Source: Chitinophaga solisilvae (GTDB lineage Bacteria > Bacteroidota > Bacteroidia > Chitinophagales > Chitinophagaceae). Taken from it: a DNA stretch of 64,000 nucleotides. The position numbers and the translations under genes are program-made. The stretch's first letter is position 1; each line of letters starts with the position of its first letter. The stretch lies in NCBI RefSeq assembly GCF_009928525.1, contig NZ_JAABOK010000006.1:186001-250000 (forward strand), read 5' to 3'. Of the stretch, positions 60,327 to 64,000 are shown in pieces. The notes under the pieces were generated by a model, which worked only from the letters and a program-made list of their open reading frames with translations, was not told where the DNA came from and made no database searches.

Positions 60327-60360
60327 AGCCTCCTCCGGTTATTCCGGAGGAGGCTTTTTT
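60327..60360 (+). terminator. Terminator of the small membrane gene
   Basis: AGCCTCCTCCGG (60327-60338) pairs with CCGGAGGAGGCT (60344-60355) around TTATT and is followed by a T-run. Confidence 0.9.
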
Positions 60361-60474
60361 GTGCCTGTTTTTCCTTTTGCGTAAAAGAATTTCCGGAATT
60401 GAGTAAGGAATCAGCTGATTTACCGGCAATTTTGTATCTGCCGGTGGTGTTTGCCGGCAGATGATCTGAAAACT

Positions 60475-61704
60475 ATGCTCAGCAGAAAAAAGAAGGAAGC
60501 AAAACATCCGGCGAAGAAAAAATCGCTGGCCAGACTGATTGTTGAAAAGCTGCATTTGTGGCTGGGATTGGCATCAGGTATTATTGTAGTTATTATCAGC
60601 GTAACCGGCTGCTTGTTTGTCTTCCAGAAAGAAATCAATGACGTAGTTTACAGAAAAGCCCTGTTTGTAGCACCGCAGACCACCGGCGTACTACCGCTCA
60701 GTACCCTGAAGCAGCGCGCACAGGAAGCGCTGGGCCCCGATAAGCCTGTGTATAATGTTACGACCTACACTGCCCCGGACAGGGCCTGGGAGTTCATGAC
60801 CTATAAAGGAAACGATACGGCGCTGACTTACTTCGGCGCATTGGAATACTATGATGTTGTTACCGTAAACCCTTATACCGGAAAAGTTACGGGGCAGCTG
60901 GACCTGAAATATAATTTCTTCAACATCGTGAAGATGATGCACTGGAGCCTGCTCCTGAAAGATTCCATAGGACAGCCCATTGTAGGCTGGAGCACTTTTA
61001 TCTTTGTTATACTACTGATAACCGGACTGGTATTATGGTGGCCCAAACGCTGGAACAAGGCTTCCCGCGAGCAGAGCTTTAAAATAAAGTGGAAAGCCAG
61101 CTTTAAAAGAGTCAACTACGACCTGCATAACGTACTCGGTTTCTATAGCCTGCTGATAGCGCTGGTATTGGGGCTGACAGGAATGGTATGGGCTTTTAAA
61201 TGGTTTGAATCCACCGTGTATGTTGTCGCTTCCGGCAGTACGGCAGCGCCGGTGGTGAAAGAAGAAAAATCCGTGAAGCCGGCGGCCGCCATTACCGGCA
61301 ACCCGCTGGATATAGCTTTCAATACCGCTTTGCCCATGCTGAAAGGCGCTGATCGTGTTTTCGTATATCCGGCAACGTTTCCCGAAGGCGTGAACGTTGT
61401 GGGCGGTTTAAAAGGCAGGGAAATCTATTACGGCGCAGATGAGCTGAAGTTTGACCAGTACACCGGAAAGCTGCTCGGAAGGCGGAATAACACGCATAAA
61501 AACCGCGGAGAGAAACTGCTGGAGATGAACTATGATATTCACGTAGGCGCGATAGGAGGTATTGTTGGAAAAATCATTGTGTTTATCACAGGACTTATCT
61601 GCGCATCGTTACCCATCACCGGTTTTTATGTATGGTGGGGAAAACAGAAAAAGACAAAAAAGAAACTGGTAAAGCCGGTAGCCAGACTACATACTGTACA
61701 GTAA
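60475..61704 (+). CDS. PepSY-associated membrane protein (iron uptake-associated type)
   Basis: The 409-residue protein has four membrane helices: about residues 28-50 (LHLWLGLASGIIVVIISVTG), 168-190, 218-240 and 367-392. Two periplasmic PepSY-like parts lie between them. The LHLWLGL and DLHNVLGFYSL segments and the final GFYVWWGKQKK are standard for the PiuB/YqiJ-like PepSY-TM family, whose genes often accompany siderophore receptors. The His residues in the helices suggest heme or metal contact, as proposed for related proteins. No receptor is adjacent. The ATG at 60475 is preferred over the TTG at 60451, which overlaps a promoter-like TTTG. Confidence 0.85.
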   Translation: MLSRKKKEAKHPAKKKSLARLIVEKLHLWLGLASGIIVVIISVTGCLFVFQKEINDVVYRKALFVAPQTTGVLPLSTLKQRAQEALGPDKPVYNVTTYTAPDRAWEFMTYKGNDTALTYFGALEYYDVVTVNPYTGKVTGQLDLKYNFFNIVKMMHWSLLLKDSIGQPIVGWSTFIFVILLITGLVLWWPKRWNKASREQSFKIKWKASFKRVNYDLHNVLGFYSLLIALVLGLTGMVWAFKWFESTVYVVASGSTAAPVVKEEKSVKPAAAITGNPLDIAFNTALPMLKGADRVFVYPATFPEGVNVVGGLKGREIYYGADELKFDQYTGKLLGRRNNTHKNRGEKLLEMNYDIHVGAIGGIVGKIIVFITGLICASLPITGFYVWWGKQKKTKKKLVKPVARLHTVQ

Positions 61705-61729
61705 TGAAAGAAATTTTATGAAATTCTTG

Positions 61730-61768
61730 AAGCCTTGAAATGGTTGTTGGTACAGCCTTTCAAGGCTT
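61730..61768 (+). terminator. Terminator of the PepSY gene
   Basis: AAGCCTTGAAA (61730-61740) pairs with TTTCAAGGCTT (61758-61768) and is followed by a T-run. Confidence 0.85.
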
Positions 61769-61816
61769 TTTTGTGTATAGTGGAAACAAAAAAGTTTATA
61801 AAAGAAGCAAAAAAAA

Positions 61817-61847
61817 TTTTGTGTTTTCAGTCCGTTTCCTATCTTTG
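61817..61847 (+). promoter_or_regulatory. tRNA-Gly promoter (TTTTG-18-TATCTTTG)
   Basis: TTTTG at 61817-61821, 18 bases, TATCTTTG at 61840-61847. This is the clearest consensus promoter of the window. The transcript would have a leader of about 85 bases before the first tRNA. Confidence 0.8.
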
Positions 61848-61940
61848 CAATCCCAACGAAAAACGCCACACGGCAAAGCAAACGGAAACGTTGCTGACAA
61901 GTTGGAAAAGCTCTTAACAAAACGAAAGTTTTACACACCT

Positions 61941-62016
<76 letters not shown>

Positions 62017-62070
62017 AAGTCTGATGGCAGCATCAGCAACAAGTTCTTACAAAACGAAAGTTTTACACCT

Positions 62071-62143
<73 letters not shown>

Positions 62144-62145
62144 CT

Positions 62146-62178
62146 AAAAGCCTGATTGATTCATTCAATCAGGCTTTT
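62146..62178 (+). terminator. Terminator of the tRNA-Gly pair
   Basis: AAAAGCCTGATTGA pairs with TCAATCAGGCTTTT and is followed by T; it starts 3 bases after the second tRNA. Confidence 0.85.
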
Positions 62179-62181
62179 TTT

Positions 62182-62289
62182 ATTTTATTATTTTATTATT
62201 TGAGATTTACATAAGAAAGGAGATCTGAGCAAATATTTCTGCTCAGATCTCCTTTCTTATGTAAATCTCAAATAATAAAATAATAAAAT
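62182..62289. repeat. Family B long inverted repeat B5 (50-base perfect arms)
   Basis: 62182-62231 and 62240-62289 are exact complements around an 8-base loop. The outer part is ATTTTATT octamers and ATTTGAGATTT; the inner part (ACATAAGAAAGGAGATCTG) is private. It separates the tRNA-Gly unit from the convergent membrane gene, although the tRNA already has its own terminator. Confidence 0.9.
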
Positions 62290-62291
62290 GA

Positions 62292-63446
62292 CTAGTATTG
62301 GCCGCTTGCGCCTCCTCCGCCTCCGGTGCCGCCGCCGAACTCCATGCCCTGCTGGGGGGCAGAAGGGGTGAGGGTTTCGGATATAATCAGCGACTCAACC
62401 TGAAGTTTATCCATGAGGGCCTGTTGGTCCGTTTCTTTGTAGGTGAAGCCGTTCCTGGGTGTCTGGAGGTATCTGATCAGCAGCCATGCTCCGCCGATGA
62501 GCAGGATACCTGCCGCTACCATGGCTGTTTCCAGAGGCAGCAGGTGATGGTAGTAACGCACGGTAAATACAATGGCCGCTACCAGCAACAGGCCGGTACG
62601 CAGCCGTATCACATCTTTTTTGCGGATCCCGTAATACAGGTACAGCAACGGAATGGTTACCGTCAATATCCAGAACAGCCAGCCGAAAGGTATGTCCTGA
62701 CCAGGGGCCAGCTCTATTTCAAACATGGTAATACTTAATTCACGCACAATGTAATAGTTGCCCGCAGCGTATAAAGTAATGAGGGAGAGGACTTCCACCA
62801 CTGTGAGACAATTCCTGTAATAACGGAAGCTATTCCGTGTTTTCCATTTTCTCACTGCCAGATAAACGCCTCCGGAAATAAGCATTATCAGGAAAGGCAA
62901 TACGGCCATGGCTACCGGACCTGTACTCAGATTGAAGATAAGCATGAGCAGGGCGAGGTAGGCAACGCCCGCACAGAACGCGTTGGCAAAACGGAGTGTA
63001 GCCAGTAATGTTAATAGCAGTGCGATGGCACTGTGCACTGTCATGGAAGGATCGCTCTTCAGCGTAAGTCCGCCATGAATAAAGATAATAGCGCCATACA
63101 GCAGCGCATCGTCAATACCGCAATGAAAGCACTGTCTGCCACCACGAACAGATAACTCACACGCAACGTAACAGAGCAGTCCCCAGACAATACCTAAAAT
63201 ATGGAAGTTATCGCCAAACATCTCCAGGTTAAGCAGACCAAAAAAACACAGCGATAAAATGATAACGATACAGGTAAGTATAAACAGGCCGATGCTGATC
63301 ATCAGGTTGGGCATGTAGAGCTTTACCGGATATGCTTCATGGATAGCGCGTTGCATATCTTCGCTGATGCATCCCTGTTTAAATGCTTCGTTGGCCTCCT
63401 GCCGGATTTCGAGGTTATCAAGACTTTGTCGATTATAGGCAATCAT
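62292..63446 (-). CDS. Multi-span membrane protein with glycine-rich C-terminal tail
   Basis: I do not assign a family with confidence. The 384-residue protein has a soluble N-terminus (about residues 1-44), roughly nine or ten membrane helices (about 48-335) and a cytoplasmic tail that ends FGGGTGGGGGASGQY. Its ATG overlaps the stop of the upstream membrane gene by 4 bases (ATGA), so the two are translated together and probably form one complex. The tail of repeated Gly with a terminal Tyr is similar to tails of TPM/DUF2157-neighbour proteins in Bacteroidota, but that comparison is from memory. Function is unknown. Confidence 0.75.
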   Translation of the reverse strand: MIAYNRQSLDNLEIRQEANEAFKQGCISEDMQRAIHEAYPVKLYMPNLMISIGLFILTCIVIILSLCFFGLLNLEMFGDNFHILGIVWGLLCYVACELSVRGGRQCFHCGIDDALLYGAIIFIHGGLTLKSDPSMTVHSAIALLLTLLATLRFANAFCAGVAYLALLMLIFNLSTGPVAMAVLPFLIMLISGGVYLAVRKWKTRNSFRYYRNCLTVVEVLSLITLYAAGNYYIVRELSITMFEIELAPGQDIPFGWLFWILTVTIPLLYLYYGIRKKDVIRLRTGLLLVAAIVFTVRYYHHLLPLETAMVAAGILLIGGAWLLIRYLQTPRNGFTYKETDQQALMDKLQVESLIISETLTPSAPQQGMEFGGGTGGGGGASGQY

Positions 63447-64000
63447 GATTTAATTTTTTTGTTGAGATGAATCAGGAGGATAATAATACCTGTAGCAGAA
63501 GCAATGAGATAGAATAACGCCAGGAGAATAGCATCGATGTCTGCAAAGCGGTAGAGCACACACCCTATAGTGATGGTGAGCGCCACATACATATACAGGA
63601 CTGCTATCAGCACAAAATAGAAGGAGCGGAGTCTGAATCCATGGCGGATGACCAGTGCACCAGCGCCTGCTGCCAGCAGGAACCACAGCACATATGTGTG
63701 CTCAAATACCACGATAGCCGCGCAGGCTGCAATAAAGAAGATGTGTGCGCCGAAGTTCTGATAGGTGAAGGCAAAATGCGGCTTGATTTTTTTCTGTTCA
63801 GACAGTATGCCCGCGATGTATAATCCTGCACCGAGTAACAGCGCGGTGTAGGTAAGCGTATGATTGGAAAAATCGTTGGCGTAGAGTATGCGTCTCAGGG
63901 AAACGGTAATGCCGGCCCATGCTGCCAGGTTGGTAATTGCCAGGGATAATACGCCCAGATGGTCGAAATAATAGGCGCTGAAGAACAGGACCGCCATGGG
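63443..64000 (-). CDS. DUF2157-like membrane protein (partial, cut by window end)
   Basis: The C-terminal part, at least 184 residues, of a multi-span membrane protein; the frame reaches the window end and the true start is outside. About six helices are visible, with LGVLSLAITNLAAWAGITVS near the first. That stretch resembles DUF2157 proteins, whose long form has many helices; this is a tentative match. The last residues KKIKS overlap the start of the next gene. Confidence 0.65.
   Translation of the reverse strand, partial: PMAVLFFSAYYFDHLGVLSLAITNLAAWAGITVSLRRILYANDFSNHTLTYTALLLGAGLYIAGILSEQKKIKPHFAFTYQNFGAHIFFIAACAAIVVFEHTYVLWFLLAAGAGALVIRHGFRLRSFYFVLIAVLYMYVALTITIGCVLYRFADIDAILLALFYLIASATGIIILLIHLNKKIKS

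Overview
The window looks like chromosomal core genome of a Bacteroidota bacterium, most likely family Chitinophagaceae and probably Chitinophaga or a close relative. The support is the recurrent phylum-type promoter (TTTG, about 18 bases, TAnnTTTG) in front of genes on both strands, Bacteroidota-typical families (DUF4293, NamZ/DUF1343, malic enzyme fused to a phosphotransacetylase domain, an Mrp ATPase without the CxxC motif), a split three-gene transhydrogenase, and many intergenic long hairpins. I see no rRNA, prophage, insertion sequence transposase or CRISPR array.

Layout. 1-7.7 kb: MlaF/MlaE lipid-transport genes, a kinase-like unknown, malic enzyme maeB, a DUF4293 membrane protein, oxyR and a secreted unknown. 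7.8-10.2 kb: a glycosyltransferase, a methyltransferase and an esterase-like hydrolase. 10.3-16.6 kb: an RND efflux operon (small secreted protein, adaptor, pump, outer-membrane factor). 16.7-27.5 kb: a complete heme pathway, with hemA-C-D-E-F, a four-helix-bundle gene in repeat sequence, hemB and hemL on the minus strand and hemH-hemG divergently on the plus strand. 27.6-30.7 kb: the proton-translocating transhydrogenase pntAA-pntAB-pntB. 30.7-44 kb: housekeeping genes (an rRNA methyltransferase, a LysM protein, fmt, namZ, an FKBP isomerase, metE, pepT, exbB/exbD, prmC, ribD, an IMPACT protein). 44-51.6 kb: a hydroxyacyl-CoA dehydrogenase, an Mrp ATPase, pyrF, a YciI-like protein, an acyl-CoA dehydrogenase and apbE. 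51.6-64 kb: envelope and hypothetical genes, a sensor kinase, a glycosyltransferase, tRNA-Leu, two tandem tRNA-Gly genes, a PepSY protein and a two-gene membrane operon cut by the window end.

The most unusual content is not a gene. At least ten gene ends carry long inverted repeats with arms of 35-62 bases. The outer part of each arm is built from short tandem words: ATTACGA/ATTGCGA in family A, AAATCTC plus AAATAATC-like words in family B, and TAAATTCC/TAAATCCC-like words in family C. The inner part is private to each locus but still nearly perfectly self-complementary, and several inner parts share a GAAGCGAAGA-like word. Stop codons of neighbouring genes often lie inside the arms. The family B word also forms the last codons of the four-helix-bundle gene inside the heme locus, and that gene is bracketed by inverted family B words, which suggests a link between this small gene and the repeats.

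A second theme is start-site architecture. For several genes the -7 promoter box ends only 4-7 bases before the best ATG, which predicts leaderless mRNAs. Starts were chosen here with that in mind, so several differ from the longest open frame. All functional calls rest on reading motifs by eye; no database search was possible.
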